Assembly: GCA_947466085.1 (NCBI GenBank)
Contig: CANIEC010000008.1
Location: 1 to 64,000, forward strand
Length of the DNA stretch: 64,000 nt
From: Rhodospirillales bacterium
Lineage (GTDB): Bacteria > Pseudomonadota > Alphaproteobacteria > Reyranellales > Reyranellaceae
Reading direction: 5' to 3'
Of this stretch, positions 8,553-19,891 are shown one piece after another (within the stretch, counting starts at the first letter, position 1; each line of letters starts with the position of its first letter). The notes below the pieces were generated by a model. The model saw nothing but the letters and a program-made list of their open reading frames with translations. It searched no databases and was not told the origin of the DNA. The position numbers and the translations under genes were made by a program.

Positions 8553-10121
8553 ATGCGGGCGATCAGCTGGGCAATCGGCGCGGTGGCGGCCGCGCTTCTG
8601 TCGCTCCCGGGGCAGGGGCAGGCGCAGACGATCCGCGCGGTCATGCATGCCGACATCAAGATCATCGATCCGATCTGGACCTCGGCCTACAACGTCCGGA
8701 ACTACGGCTATATGGTCTACGACACCCTGCTGGCGATGGACGAGACTCTCGTCGTCAGGCCGCAGATGCTCGAAGGCTGGAAGATCAGCGACGACAAGCT
8801 CACCTACACCTTCACCTTGCGGGACGGGCTGAAGTTCCATGACGGCGCGCCCGTCACCTCGGCCGACTGCATCGCCTCGCTGCAGCGCTGGGCGCCCAAG
8901 GACGCGATGGGGCAGAAGCTCTTCTCGCTGGTCAAGGAGCTGAAGCCGGTCGACGACAAAAGCTTCACCATGGTGCTGAGCGAGCCCTACGGGCTGGTGT
9001 TGGAGTCGCTGGGCAAGCCCAGCTCCACGGTGCCCTTCATCATGCCCAAGCGGGTCGCCGACACACCCAATAACGTGCAGATCAGCGACCCCACCGGATC
9101 GGGGCCGTTCGTCTTCCGCAAGGACCTGTGGCGGCCGGGCGAGAAGACGGTCTACGACAAGTTCAAGGACTACAAGCCGCGCAGCGAGCCGGCCTCGGGC
9201 CTGGCCGGCGGCAAGGTGGTCAACGTCGACCGGGTCGAGTGGCTCAACATCACCGATGCCCAGACCGCGGTGAACGCGCTGCTGAACGGCGAGATCGACT
9301 ATATCGACCAGCCCGAGATCGAGCTGCTGCCGCTGCTTGCCAAGGACAAGAACATCGTCATCGGCAACTACAACAAGCTTGGCGGCCAGATGAACCTCCG
9401 CTTCAACACGCTGCACAAGCCGTTCGACAATGCGAAGATCCGCCAAGCGGCGCTCTACGCGCTGAACCAGAAGGACTTCCTGATCGCGGGCTTCGGCGAC
9501 GAGAAGTACTACAAGGAATGCAAGGCGCTGTTCATCTGCGGCACGCCCTTCGCCACCGACAAGGGCTTCGAGGACAAGCTGAACTCCGACTTCGCCAAGT
9601 CGAAGGAGATCCTCAAGCAGGAAGGTTATGACGGCACGCCGGTCGTGCTGCTGTTCGCCACCGACACGCAGACCGGCCGGCTGACGCCGATCGTGAAGTC
9701 GCTGCTGGAGAGGGGCGGCTTCACCGTCGACATGCATGCGATGGACTGGCAGACCGTGCTGTCGCGGCGCACCCGCAAGGAGCCGCCGGACAAAGGCGGC
9801 TGGCACGCCTTCATCACCACCTGGGTGTCGGCCGACCTGCTGGATCCGATCATGATGTCCTACATCGCCGCGACCTGCGAGAAGGCCAATGTCGGCTGGC
9901 CGTGCGATCCGCAGATGGAGAAACTGCGCGATGCTTACTCCCGGGCGACCGCTGAGGCCGAGCGCAAGGAGCTGGCGATCGCGATCCAGGTGCGCGCGTC
10001 GGAATATCCGATGTATGCCAATCTCGGCCAGTACATCATGCCCGTCGCCATGCGCACCACGATCACCGACCAGCTCAGCGGGCCGGTGCCGATGTTCTGG
10101 AACATGAAGAAGAAGCAGTAG
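8553..10121 (+). CDS. ABC transporter substrate-binding protein, family 5 (peptide/nickel/opine type)
   Basis: A 522-residue periplasmic binding protein with a signal peptide (about residues 1-24, ending GQGQAQ). Family 5 features are present: IDPIWTSAYNVRNYGYMVYDTL near the N-terminus, MLEGWKISDDKLTYTFTLRDG followed by LKFHDGAPVTSADC, and the later NLRFNTLHKPFDNAKIRQAA. It would capture a peptide or other small ligand for an ABC importer. No permease or ATPase gene is nearby, so it may work with a transporter encoded elsewhere. The downstream amidohydrolase begins 35 bases later and could process the imported compound. The start ATG 8553 is chosen because it begins the signal peptide; an upstream in-frame extension has no signal. 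Confidence 0.9.
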   Translation: MRAISWAIGAVAAALLSLPGQGQAQTIRAVMHADIKIIDPIWTSAYNVRNYGYMVYDTLLAMDETLVVRPQMLEGWKISDDKLTYTFTLRDGLKFHDGAPVTSADCIASLQRWAPKDAMGQKLFSLVKELKPVDDKSFTMVLSEPYGLVLESLGKPSSTVPFIMPKRVADTPNNVQISDPTGSGPFVFRKDLWRPGEKTVYDKFKDYKPRSEPASGLAGGKVVNVDRVEWLNITDAQTAVNALLNGEIDYIDQPEIELLPLLAKDKNIVIGNYNKLGGQMNLRFNTLHKPFDNAKIRQAALYALNQKDFLIAGFGDEKYYKECKALFICGTPFATDKGFEDKLNSDFAKSKEILKQEGYDGTPVVLLFATDTQTGRLTPIVKSLLERGGFTVDMHAMDWQTVLSRRTRKEPPDKGGWHAFITTWVSADLLDPIMMSYIAATCEKANVGWPCDPQMEKLRDAYSRATAEAERKELAIAIQVRASEYPMYANLGQYIMPVAMRTTITDQLSGPVPMFWNMKKKQ

Positions 10122-10156
10122 GCGGTCGCGCCGACGAAACGCCCGAGGAGGAAACC

Positions 10157-11542
10157 TTGACCATCGTGATTCACAACGCCGCCATCGTCACCGTCGACGA
10201 TGCCGACAGCGTCCACTACAACGCCGCGGTCGCCATCGAGGGCGACCGTATCGCCGCAGTCGGCCCCAGCGCCGACATACTGGCGAGCTATCCCGCGGCC
10301 GAGAAGATCGACGGTACCGGCAAGCTCGTCATGCCGGGCTTCGCCAACATCCATACGCATTTCACCATGACGCTGGCGCGCGGCGTGTTCGAGGACCTGT
10401 CGCCGTCGCACAAGCCACCTTTTTCGGGCGGTCTGTCGCCGATCCCGTTGCCCGAGATGACGCCCGACGAGCGCCGCGCCTTTGCGTTGCTGGGGGCGCT
10501 GGAGGCGCTGCGCAGCGGCACTACGCACGTGCTCGAGGATTCCAACGACGTCGACCACTATGCCGGCGCCCTGGCCGACACCGGCCTGCGCTTCCTGCTG
10601 GCCGAGCGCGCCTACGACCGCATCGGCACCTCGATCGGCGATCCCGCGCCCTACCAGCTCGACCGCGCGCTCGGCCAGAACCACATCAAGACCATCGAGC
10701 GGAACCATCGCAACTGGAACGGCAAGGCGGACGGGCGGATGCGCATCGCCATCTCCGCCTGGGCGCCCGACATGTGCTCGCCGGAGCTGCTGCAGGACCT
10801 GAGTGCGCTGCAGAAGCAGCTCGACACCCGCATCACCATCCATCTCAACCAGATCTGGGGCGAGGTGGCCGCCGTACGTGCCCATCGCAACCGCCTGCCG
10901 ACCGAGTATCTCGCCGATCTCGGCTTTCTCAACGAGCGCATCATCTGCGCCCATTGCCGCTGCATGGAGCCGTCGGAGGAGAAGCTTTTGGGCGAGGCCA
11001 AGGTCAATGTCTCGTTCAACTCCGCCATCGCCGCGCGCCGCGGCTTGAGTCCGCGGGTCGCCGACCTCGAAAAGTACGGCTGCAACATCGGCATGGGCTC
11101 CGACAACATGGCCGAGGACATGGTCGAGGTGATGCGCACCGGCCTGTTCATGGAGCGGGTGCGCCGCGAGGACGGCCGCGAGCCGACGCCGGAGCGGGCG
11201 CTGCGCTGGGCAACGCGCAACGGCTATCGCGCGCTCGGCGTCCCCGACGGCGGCTGGCTGGCGCCGGGTAACAAGGCCGACCTCATCATGATCGACCTGC
11301 AGCGCGCCCACCTGATCCCGGTGCTGCGCGTCGTATCCGACTTCGTGCACAACGGCCAGGCGCGCGACGTCCAGTCGGTGATGGTCGACGGCAAGTGGGT
11401 GATGAAGGACGGCGCCGTCCTGACGATGGACGAGGAGCAGATCCTGCGCGACGCCCAGCGCATCGCCAACGAGGCCTGGTCACGAACCTTCAAGACCCGC
11501 TTCACGCCACCGGCGGGCTTCTCTCCGGACGCGCTGCCTTAA
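10157..11542 (+). CDS. Amidohydrolase of the ATZ/TRZ/cytosine deaminase type
   Basis: A 461-residue metal-dependent hydrolase with the usual beta-sandwich plus TIM-barrel layout. Metal ligands can be assigned as His65 and His67 (ANIHTHFTM), His229 (ITIHLNQ), His266 (ICAHCRCME) and Asp316 (MGSDNM). Family members deaminate or dechlorinate N-heterocycles or remove amines from purine-like compounds; the substrate is not evident. The start is TTG at 10157, supported by a strong GAGGAGGAAA ribosome-binding site 4-12 bases upstream. It is probably co-transcribed with the solute-binding protein gene before it. Confidence 0.88.
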   Translation: MTIVIHNAAIVTVDDADSVHYNAAVAIEGDRIAAVGPSADILASYPAAEKIDGTGKLVMPGFANIHTHFTMTLARGVFEDLSPSHKPPFSGGLSPIPLPEMTPDERRAFALLGALEALRSGTTHVLEDSNDVDHYAGALADTGLRFLLAERAYDRIGTSIGDPAPYQLDRALGQNHIKTIERNHRNWNGKADGRMRIAISAWAPDMCSPELLQDLSALQKQLDTRITIHLNQIWGEVAAVRAHRNRLPTEYLADLGFLNERIICAHCRCMEPSEEKLLGEAKVNVSFNSAIAARRGLSPRVADLEKYGCNIGMGSDNMAEDMVEVMRTGLFMERVRREDGREPTPERALRWATRNGYRALGVPDGGWLAPGNKADLIMIDLQRAHLIPVLRVVSDFVHNGQARDVQSVMVDGKWVMKDGAVLTMDEEQILRDAQRIANEAWSRTFKTRFTPPAGFSPDALP

Positions 11543-11559
11543 AGGCTATCGGACTGATT

Positions 11560-11587
11560 GGAGCGCGCAACTCCAGTTGCTCGCTCC
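11560..11587. terminator. Bidirectional hairpin between convergent amidohydrolase and trpE
   Basis: Arms ggagcg-c-gcaact (11560-11572) and agttgc-t-cgctcc (11575-11587) form 12 pairs with one mismatch and a 2-base turn. There is no T-tract on either strand. The location, within 58 bases between two genes that end towards each other, supports a shared terminator. Confidence 0.55.
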
Positions 11588-11600
11588 TCCGATGCCTGAC

Positions 11601-13133
11601 TCAACGCCGCTTGTTGCCGGCGCTCCACTGGCCGGCGCTGGCGAAGCGGACGGCCTCTTCGGCGGCTCGCACGAGGGCGCGCGCCTTCTGGACGCTCTCC
11701 TGGTACTCGGCTTCGAGATCCGAATCGGCCACAACGCCGACCCCGGCCTGCACGTACATCGTGCCGTCCTTCACCAGGCCGGTGCGCAGCAGGATGCAGG
11801 TATCCATCGTGCCGTTGGCCGCGAAGTAGCCGGCACAGCCGGCATAGATGCCGCGGCGAACCGGTTCGACCTCGTCGATGATCTGCATGGCACGCACCTT
11901 GGGGGCGCCCGAGAGCGTGCCGGCCGGGAAGCCCGCCTTCAGCACGTCGATCGCATCGAGCCCGTCCTCGATCTTGCCTTCGACATGGGAGCTGATGTGC
12001 TGGACGTGGCTGTACTTCTCGATGGTGAACTGTTCGACGACGCGCACCGAGCCGATCTTGGAGACCCGGCCGACATCGTTGCGCGCCAGGTCGACCAGCA
12101 TCAGATGCTCGGCGCGCTCCTTGGGATCGGCCAGCAGCTCTTCGGCGAGCTGCTTGTCCTCCTCCGGCGTGGCGCCGCGGCGGCGGGTGCCGGCGAGGGG
12201 GCGGATGGTGACGGTGTCGTCGCGCAGCCGGACGAGGATCTCCGGGCTGGAGCCCACGATGGTGAAGTCGCCATAGTCGAAGAAGATCAGGAACGGCGAG
12301 GGGTTGATGCGGCGCAGCGCCCGGTAGAGCGACAGCGGCGGCAGCTTGAACGGCAACGAGAAGCGCTGCGAGGGCACGATCTGGAAGGCGTCGCCCGCGC
12401 GGATATACTCCTTGCAGGTCTCGACCATCGCCTTGAAGTCGTCCTTCGACATGTTGGCCTGCGGCTCGGGCAGGGCGTCGAGGTCGTCGGCGCTGTCGCG
12501 GCGGAAGGGAAGGGTGCGCTCGAAGTCGGAGACGGCGTCGGCGAGCCGCTCCTGCGCGGCTTCATAGGCGGCGTGGGCGCTGATGCCGGTCTGCGGCCAG
12601 ACGGGCGTGACCAGGGTGACGTTGTCTTCCAGCCGGTCGAAGATGCAGATCAGGGTCGGCCGCACCATGATGGCGTCGGGCAGGCCGATCGGGTCGGGAT
12701 TGGTGTCGGGCAGCCGCTCCATGTCGCGGACCATGTCGTAGCCCAGGAAGCCGAACAGGCCCGACGCCATCGGCGGCAGGTCCGCCGGCAGCTCCATCTG
12801 ACATTCCTTGATCAGACCGCGCAGCGTCTCCAGCGGCCGGCCCTCGAGATTCTCGAAGGCCTGGGAATCGGCCTGGGCGCGGCGGTTGATCTCAGCCTGG
12901 CCCTTGCGGCATCGCCACACGATGTCGGGCTTGAAGCCGATGATGGAGTAGCGGCCACGTACCGAACCGCCTTCAACCGATTCCAGCAGGAAGGAGTTGG
13001 CGCGGCCGTCGGCCAGCTTGAGATACGCCGAGACGGGCGTCTCGAGATCGGCGACCAGCTTGGTCGAGACGACCTGCGGCGTGCCGGAATCGTAACGCGC
13101 CGCGAAGGCGTCGAAGTCGGGCGAGATCGACAT
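11601..13133 (-). CDS. trpE: Anthranilate synthase component I
   Basis: A 510-residue chorismate-utilising enzyme that makes anthranilate from chorismate and ammonia or glutamine, the first step of tryptophan synthesis. The N-terminal feedback-binding motif LLES lies at 49-52, followed by GRYSIIGF. The catalytic domain shows DAFQIVPSQRF, FTIVGSSPEILVRL, PLAGTRRRG, LVDLARNDVGRVS and AGTLSGAPKVRAMQIIDE. It is the stand-alone form and is not fused to TrpG. It starts 10 bases after ppiD ends, an arrangement common in alphaproteobacteria. The usual trpG-trpD-trpC genes do not follow; a convergent amidohydrolase does. Confidence 0.97.
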   Translation of the reverse strand: MSISPDFDAFAARYDSGTPQVVSTKLVADLETPVSAYLKLADGRANSFLLESVEGGSVRGRYSIIGFKPDIVWRCRKGQAEINRRAQADSQAFENLEGRPLETLRGLIKECQMELPADLPPMASGLFGFLGYDMVRDMERLPDTNPDPIGLPDAIMVRPTLICIFDRLEDNVTLVTPVWPQTGISAHAAYEAAQERLADAVSDFERTLPFRRDSADDLDALPEPQANMSKDDFKAMVETCKEYIRAGDAFQIVPSQRFSLPFKLPPLSLYRALRRINPSPFLIFFDYGDFTIVGSSPEILVRLRDDTVTIRPLAGTRRRGATPEEDKQLAEELLADPKERAEHLMLVDLARNDVGRVSKIGSVRVVEQFTIEKYSHVQHISSHVEGKIEDGLDAIDVLKAGFPAGTLSGAPKVRAMQIIDEVEPVRRGIYAGCAGYFAANGTMDTCILLRTGLVKDGTMYVQAGVGVVADSDLEAEYQESVQKARALVRAAEEAVRFASAGQWSAGNKRR

Positions 13134-13143
13134 GGACGGCTCT

Positions 13144-15072
13144 CTATTGCTGGGGCGCGAAGGTCGCCTGGAAGGCGGCTTCGTCGACGGTCACGCCGTA
13201 CTTGGCGCGGAGCGCCGCCACGAGCTGCAGGATCAGGTCGTTCGCCACCATCGTGTCCAGCTGCTTGCCGAAGCGGTCGAGCTGGTCCTTGTCCTTGGCG
13301 AGGTCCGGCGGCTCGACGGACTTCACGCGCACCAGCACGCTACCGTCGCCGGTCCGGACAGATTGCGTCTTGTCCGGAGCGAGCTTGAAGAGTTCCTGCA
13401 CCACCGCCTGGCTGAGATAGTTGCCGGCATCGGCCTCGAAGCGGGTCACCGGCTTGCCGATCCGCGCCTCCAGGCCGAGGTCCTTGGCAAGCGTGACGAA
13501 GTCGGTGCCGGCATTGGCCTTCTCGACCGCTTCCTTGACCTTCTCGTCGGCCAGCTTGCGGCGTTCCCCGGCCTGCCAGGCCTCGACCACCTTGGCCTCG
13601 ACGTCGGCAAGCGCCGGCGTGCGCGCGGGCGTGATGCGGTCGGTGCGCACGATGAAGTATTCGCCGCGCTGCGTCTCCAGCAGCTCGCTCTCGGCGTTCT
13701 CGCGCGTGGCGAAGGCCGCCTGCACCAGTTCGGACGACGCCGGGCCGATAACGACCTGCTTGCCGGTGGCATCCTGGCCGCGCGAATCAACGTTCTCGTA
13801 GGTCCGGACCTTGAGGCCGAGATCCTCGGCGGCCGCCTTCAGCGACTGCGTCCTGCCCAGCACGCGCTCGAAGTCGGTGACCAGCTTGATGAGCAGGTCA
13901 GGCGCCTGCTGCGCCTTCAGGTCCTTCTCGAGCTTCTCCTTGACCTCTTCGAAGGGCACCGACTTGCCGGCCTCGATCTTGTTGATGCGCACGATGTGCC
14001 AGCCGAGCGGCGACTGGATCGGCGCCGCCGCAATGCCTTCGGGCAGGCCGAAGATGCCGTCGGCGAGCGGGCCCGGCGGCAGGTCCTTCTTGGTCACCGG
14101 ACCGAGCTTGATCACGCCGTCGGCGTTGCCGGTCACGTCCTTGGCCGCGTCTTCCAGGGACTTGCCGCCCTGGACGGCCGCAATGATCGCCTTGGCCTTT
14201 TCCTCGTTGTCGGTCATGGCCTGGTCGACGTCGCGCTTCTCGGGCGTGCCGAATTCGCCGGAGCGCGCCTCGTACTCCTGGCGCAGGGCGTCGGAGGTGA
14301 CCGCCACCTGGCTTTCGACGTCGTCGACCGTGATCATGACGTAGGAGAAGGCGCGGAACTCGGGCACCTGGAACTTGGCCTTATTGGCCTCGAAATAGGT
14401 GTTGAGCTGCTCCGGCGTCGGCTTCGGCACGTCGACGACGATCGCGTCGGGAATATAGATCGTCTCGGCGGTGCGCTTCTCGCTCTCCAGCTTGAAGACG
14501 TCGTTGCGCAGCGATACCGGGGCGAGACCGTCGGAACGCACGACGCCAAAGAGCTGGCTGGCGGCGATCTCGCGGCGCATGTCGACCACGAACTGCGTCT
14601 CGCTGATGCGCGCCTGCTGCAGGCGGTTGCGATAGAGCAGGGGATCGAACGAGCCGCCGGTGCCCTGGAAGGCCGGGTTGCGGGCGATGACCGCGCGGAC
14701 TTCCTCATCGCTGATGATCAGGCCGAATTCCTGGACGGCGTAGTCGAGTACGGCCCGCTGGATGACCTCCTCGAGGGCGCGGACGTGCAGTCCGTAGCGC
14801 AGCGCCTGTTCCTGCTCGGGCCGCTGGCCGGTCTGGCGCTGGATGGCCTCGAGCTGGCGGTTGAACTGCTCGCGCACTTCGGTCGCATAGACCGGTGCGC
14901 CACCGACCCAGCCATAGAGGGGAATTTTCGTGCCGCCGACATGCGCCACTTCGGTGCTGCGCCCGGCCGCCTTCAGCATGTCGCCGACACCCCACAGGCC
15001 GAAGCTGATGATCAGCATGCCGAAGAGAATGGAGAGAACGATGAAGCGGGCGTACTTGCGGAACTGATTCAC
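13144..15072 (-). CDS. ppiD: PpiD-like SurA/parvulin-type peptidyl-prolyl isomerase
   Basis: A 642-residue inner-membrane-anchored periplasmic folding factor. One N-terminal transmembrane helix is visible (about 11-29, FIVLSILFGMLIISFGLWG). A SurA-like N-domain follows (about 35-240), then a parvulin-type region with LADGIFGLPEGIAAAPI and GWHIVRINKIEAG (about 345-375), and a second degenerate half with EYFIVRTDRI. The function is release and folding of exported proteins at the Sec exit. It is the first gene of a ppiD-trpE unit and is divergent from tpiA, with 137 bases between them. Confidence 0.92.
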   Translation of the reverse strand: MNQFRKYARFIVLSILFGMLIISFGLWGVGDMLKAAGRSTEVAHVGGTKIPLYGWVGGAPVYATEVREQFNRQLEAIQRQTGQRPEQEQALRYGLHVRALEEVIQRAVLDYAVQEFGLIISDEEVRAVIARNPAFQGTGGSFDPLLYRNRLQQARISETQFVVDMRREIAASQLFGVVRSDGLAPVSLRNDVFKLESEKRTAETIYIPDAIVVDVPKPTPEQLNTYFEANKAKFQVPEFRAFSYVMITVDDVESQVAVTSDALRQEYEARSGEFGTPEKRDVDQAMTDNEEKAKAIIAAVQGGKSLEDAAKDVTGNADGVIKLGPVTKKDLPPGPLADGIFGLPEGIAAAPIQSPLGWHIVRINKIEAGKSVPFEEVKEKLEKDLKAQQAPDLLIKLVTDFERVLGRTQSLKAAAEDLGLKVRTYENVDSRGQDATGKQVVIGPASSELVQAAFATRENAESELLETQRGEYFIVRTDRITPARTPALADVEAKVVEAWQAGERRKLADEKVKEAVEKANAGTDFVTLAKDLGLEARIGKPVTRFEADAGNYLSQAVVQELFKLAPDKTQSVRTGDGSVLVRVKSVEPPDLAKDKDQLDRFGKQLDTMVANDLILQLVAALRAKYGVTVDEAAFQATFAPQQ

Positions 15073-15209
15073 GGGCCGGACGGGGTTCTTGAAGGGGCGC
15101 CATGCCTACCACCGGCCCCTTGGACAGGCAACCAAGCGGCCTTTGACCGCAAACGCCACCGCCTTTAGATACGCCCCAACGGATTGGGCGGAACGGGAAG
15201 GGAATTTCG

Positions 15210-15965
15210 ATGGCGCGTACGAGGCGGCCGCTGATCGCGGGCAACTGGAAGATGAACGGTCTCAAGGCCGACGCACTTGCCCTCGCCACGGAACTTGCCG
15301 CCGGCGTGAAGCAGGCCGGATGGAGCGACCGCGAGCTGCTGGTCTGCCCGCCGGCAACACTGGTCGCGGCCGTCGCCGACGCCGCCAGGGGAAGCGGACT
15401 TCTGGTCGGGGGCCAGAACTGCCACGCCAAGGTGAGCGGCGCCCATACCGGCGACGTTTCCGCCGAGATGCTGAAGGATGCCGGGGCCACGCACGTCATC
15501 GTCGGCCACTCCGAGCGCCGGGCCGACTGCGGGGAGACCGACGCGATTGTCCGTGCCAAGGCCGAGGCGGCCTGGCGCGCCGGGTTGGTGCCGATCGTCT
15601 GCATCGGCGAGACCCTGTCGGAGCGCGAATCCGGCGACACGTTTCCGGTTCTGGAGACCCAGCTCAGGGGCAGCGTGCCGCCAGGAGCGACGGCCGCCAA
15701 TCTGGTCGTGGCCTATGAACCGGTCTGGGCGATCGGCACGGGCAAGACGCCGACCGTGGCCGAAGTTGCCGCAGCGCACGCGCATATTCGCACGGTGCTG
15801 GGCGGGCTGATGGGCGATGCGGCCGGGGTGCGGCTGCTCTACGGCGGGTCGGTGAAGGGCAGCAATGCCGCCGAGCTCCTGGCCGCCGGCGATGTCGATG
15901 GTGCCCTGGTGGGCGGGGCGAGCCTCAACGCCGCCGAATTTTTGGCTATCGCCAAGGCCGCCTAA
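15210..15965 (+). CDS. tpiA: Triosephosphate isomerase
   Basis: A 251-residue TIM barrel that interconverts dihydroxyacetone phosphate and glyceraldehyde 3-phosphate. Catalytic residues are Lys14 (GNWKMNG), His100 (VIVGHSERR) and Glu170 ([15 protein letters not shown]). The phosphate-binding [11 protein letters not shown] is near the C-terminus. ATG 15210 has ggaagggaa upstream. It is the first gene of tpiA-secG-pyrG. Confidence 0.98.
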   Translation: MARTRRPLIAGNWKMNGLKADALALATELAAGVKQAGWSDRELLVCPPATLVAAVADAARGSGLLVGGQNCHAKVSGAHTGDVSAEMLKDAGATHVIVGHSERRADCGETDAIVRAKAEAAWRAGLVPIVCIGETLSERESGDTFPVLETQLRGSVPPGATAANLVVAYEPVWAIGTGKTPTVAEVAAAHAHIRTVLGGLMGDAAGVRLLYGGSVKGSNAAELLAAGDVDGALVGGASLNAAEFLAIAKAA

Positions 15966-16016
15966 AGCAGCTAGAAGCGCCCGCTTGCGAAGATGCCCTT
16001 CTAGCGCTGGACAAAA

Positions 16017-16400
16017 ATGGACGCCGTAAGACACTTTCTCCACGAATGGCGCCTCGTGCTGCTCGTCATCCATGTCGGTGTGACCAGCGCGATGATCGTC
16101 GTGATCCTCCTGCAACGCAGCGAGGGCGGTGGGCTCGGCATGGGCGGCCGGTCGGATGCGCTGTTCTCGGTGCGCGGCCAGGCCAACATCCTGTCGCGGA
16201 TGACCGCGATCTTCGCGACCATCTTCTTCGTGTTGAGCATGGTGATGGCCTGGAGCATGACCGACCCGGTCCGTGCCACGCGGTCGATCATGGATCGCGT
16301 GCCCGTCGGATCGGGTGCGCCTGCCGCCCCCAATGCTCCTGGCGGCATGGCACCGGCGGCTCCCGCCGCACCGGCGCAACCCGCAGCTCCCACCCGCTAA
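16017..16400 (+). CDS. secG: Preprotein translocase subunit SecG
   Basis: A 127-residue small membrane protein of the SecYEG channel. Two transmembrane helices are seen: LVLLVIHVGVTSAMIVVILL (about 13-32) and ILSRMTAIFATIFFVLSMVM (about 58-77). The connecting loop QRSEGGGLGMGG is the family signature. The C-terminus is a Pro/Ala-rich tail of about 40 residues, as in many alphaproteobacteria. It lies 51 bases after tpiA and upstream of pyrG. Confidence 0.95.
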   Translation: MDAVRHFLHEWRLVLLVIHVGVTSAMIVVILLQRSEGGGLGMGGRSDALFSVRGQANILSRMTAIFATIFFVLSMVMAWSMTDPVRATRSIMDRVPVGSGAPAAPNAPGGMAPAAPAAPAQPAAPTR

Positions 16401-16412
16401 GGGCCGACATGA

Positions 16413-18131
<1,719 letters not shown>

Positions 18132-18192
18132 GCAAGGTCGGGGCCGCGGCCGGGTCGCATTTCCGTCACCTTTTTCAGGTGCATTGGCTTCC

Positions 18193-18957
18193 ATGTTCCG
18201 AATTGCCGCCCTCGTCACGCTCGCCGTCCTCACGCTCGGCTCGAATGCCTGGGCACAGGCTGCCTCGCAGTCGCCCTACGGCAAGGCCGAGCGACGCGAT
18301 CCCATCTTCCTGCGCTTCAGCGAGATGGCAAACCGCTATTGGGTGAACAGCGAGACGAACTCGGCCAGCCACAAGGTCGTGGCGATCCCGATGCCGAAGC
18401 AATGTGCCTTCCTCTATGCCGACGCCTATACGCGGGGGCAGCAGAGCGAAAGCGAGGTGCAGCAGATCGCCGTTTCCAACTGCAACCGGCGCCTCGCGGA
18501 GCTCGGCCCCCTGGGTGAGAATTACGGCGTCGACTGCCGGTGCCAGGTCGTGATCAGCGACGAGACCTACGTCGTCCCCAAGGCCTCGATGCCGGACGAC
18601 GCCTACGGCCCCACCTCGATCTTCTATCGCGACGATCGCGGCAACGTCGCACGCCTGAACGGCGTGGTCCGTTACGGCGCGCTGATCGGCCGGGATCGCT
18701 CCGTCACCTTTACGGTTGAGAATCCCCGCGGCGAGCAGGTCTGCACCGGCACCATGACCAACGAGAATCCCGGCAGCGGCCAGTTCTCGCTCTCCTGCTT
18801 CGGCGGCAAGTTTGCCGGCCGCGGCAGCTACGAGAGCAAGACCGGTGCCCCCAACGACCACATCATCGCCCGCGGCCAGACCGGTCGCGGCCAGCCCGTC
18901 GTGATGGCGATCGGTCTGCCGGCGCAGTTGGCGGCCAACACCTATGGCGGCATCTGA
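18193..18957 (+). CDS. Secreted protein of unknown function
   Basis: A 254-residue protein with a Sec signal peptide (MFRIAALVTLAVLTLGSNAWA, cleavage near residue 21-22). The mature part has four or more Cys, including GVDCRCQVVISDE, and Tyr/Gly-rich strands near the end (FSLSCFGGKFAGRGSYE). I do not recognise a named family. It lies 61 bases after pyrG. Its stop is separated from the next start by a single base, so the two secreted proteins are probably made together. Confidence 0.7.
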   Translation: MFRIAALVTLAVLTLGSNAWAQAASQSPYGKAERRDPIFLRFSEMANRYWVNSETNSASHKVVAIPMPKQCAFLYADAYTRGQQSESEVQQIAVSNCNRRLAELGPLGENYGVDCRCQVVISDETYVVPKASMPDDAYGPTSIFYRDDRGNVARLNGVVRYGALIGRDRSVTFTVENPRGEQVCTGTMTNENPGSGQFSLSCFGGKFAGRGSYESKTGAPNDHIIARGQTGRGQPVVMAIGLPAQLAANTYGGI

Positions 18958-18958
18958 G

Positions 18959-19870
18959 ATGCGTCTCGCGGCGAGCGTCGTCTCCCTGGTGCTCCTGGCA
19001 CCTGCCATCGGATGGGCGCAGAGCGCGGGTGAGGTCGAGCGCTGCTTCCAGAATCCCGCCGCCTGCGCGAGCGGGGGAGGCGGGGGCGCCGCAGCCGCGC
19101 CGCCGGCTCAGGCTCCGGCGCCCGTCGCAGCGCGCCCGGCGCCAGCGCCTGATTACGCCACGGTGCTCAACAGTCCCGACGCCGACCGCAGGAAGATCCA
19201 GGAGTCCCTGCGCACCCTCGACAAGTACAATGGCCCGATCGATGGCAACCTGCAGTCCGAAGCCACGGTGAAGGCGATCGGTGACTGGCAGAAGGGGCGC
19301 AATACGCCGGCCGTCGGCAAGCTGACGCCGCAGGAAGCGGCCCAGCTCAATGCAGAGGCGGCCCGCGCGCCCATCCGCCGGCTCGAATCGGCACCGCAGA
19401 CGGCGGCGCCTGTGCCTCTGCAGCCGGCCCCGCCCTCCAACGCCGACGCGCTCAAGGCCCTGCAGGCAAGGCTCGCCGAACGCCGCAAGGCCGCCGAGCC
19501 GAAAGCCAATGCCGCGGCGCAGGGCCTCGTGCGCGACCTCAAGGCCTACGTTGCAGCCGATGGCAAGGGCGTGGCGGGCGAGCAATTCACGGGCTTCGCC
19601 AAGTGGTACGCGGACAACAAGGCAGCCGGCCGAACCGTCGGCGAGATCACGCCGGCGATCGACGACTACGGCGATGCCAAGGCCGGTGCCGCGGCCACGA
19701 CCGAAGTGAAGTTCGAAACGAAGCAGGGCGACAAGACCTACGGCCAGTGCCTGGTCTTCGCCTGGATCGAAGCCACCCCGCGCAAGAACCCACAGGCCTT
19801 CACCTGCGACGACGTCGCCGCGGTCGAGCAGTGGAAGACCGACCAGGCGCTGAAGAGCGCCTGGCGTTGA
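18959..19870 (+). CDS. Secreted protein with a peptidoglycan-binding-like segment
   Basis: A 303-residue protein with a signal peptide (MRLAASVVSLVLLAPAIGWA). A Gly/Ala/Pro-rich linker follows (about 40-65). A helical segment of about 60 residues (RRKIQESLRTLDKYNGPIDG through PAVGKLTPQEAAQL) resembles the peptidoglycan-binding domain 1 fold. The rest is Ala-rich, with one late Cys pair (YGQCLVFAW and FTCDD). The pairing with the previous secreted protein (TGA-G-ATG) suggests a joint periplasmic role. The domain call is tentative. ATG 18944 is an alternative start that would overlap the previous gene. Confidence 0.65.
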   Translation: MRLAASVVSLVLLAPAIGWAQSAGEVERCFQNPAACASGGGGGAAAAPPAQAPAPVAARPAPAPDYATVLNSPDADRRKIQESLRTLDKYNGPIDGNLQSEATVKAIGDWQKGRNTPAVGKLTPQEAAQLNAEAARAPIRRLESAPQTAAPVPLQPAPPSNADALKALQARLAERRKAAEPKANAAAQGLVRDLKAYVAADGKGVAGEQFTGFAKWYADNKAAGRTVGEITPAIDDYGDAKAGAAATTEVKFETKQGDKTYGQCLVFAWIEATPRKNPQAFTCDDVAAVEQWKTDQALKSAWR

Positions 19871-19891
19871 TGCCTGGAATGCTTTCCTTCG

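Noticed and set aside
13132-15168. A 678-codon plus-strand open frame opposite ppiD
   Set aside because: It is a shadow of ppiD; no domain, signal or ribosome-binding site supports it.
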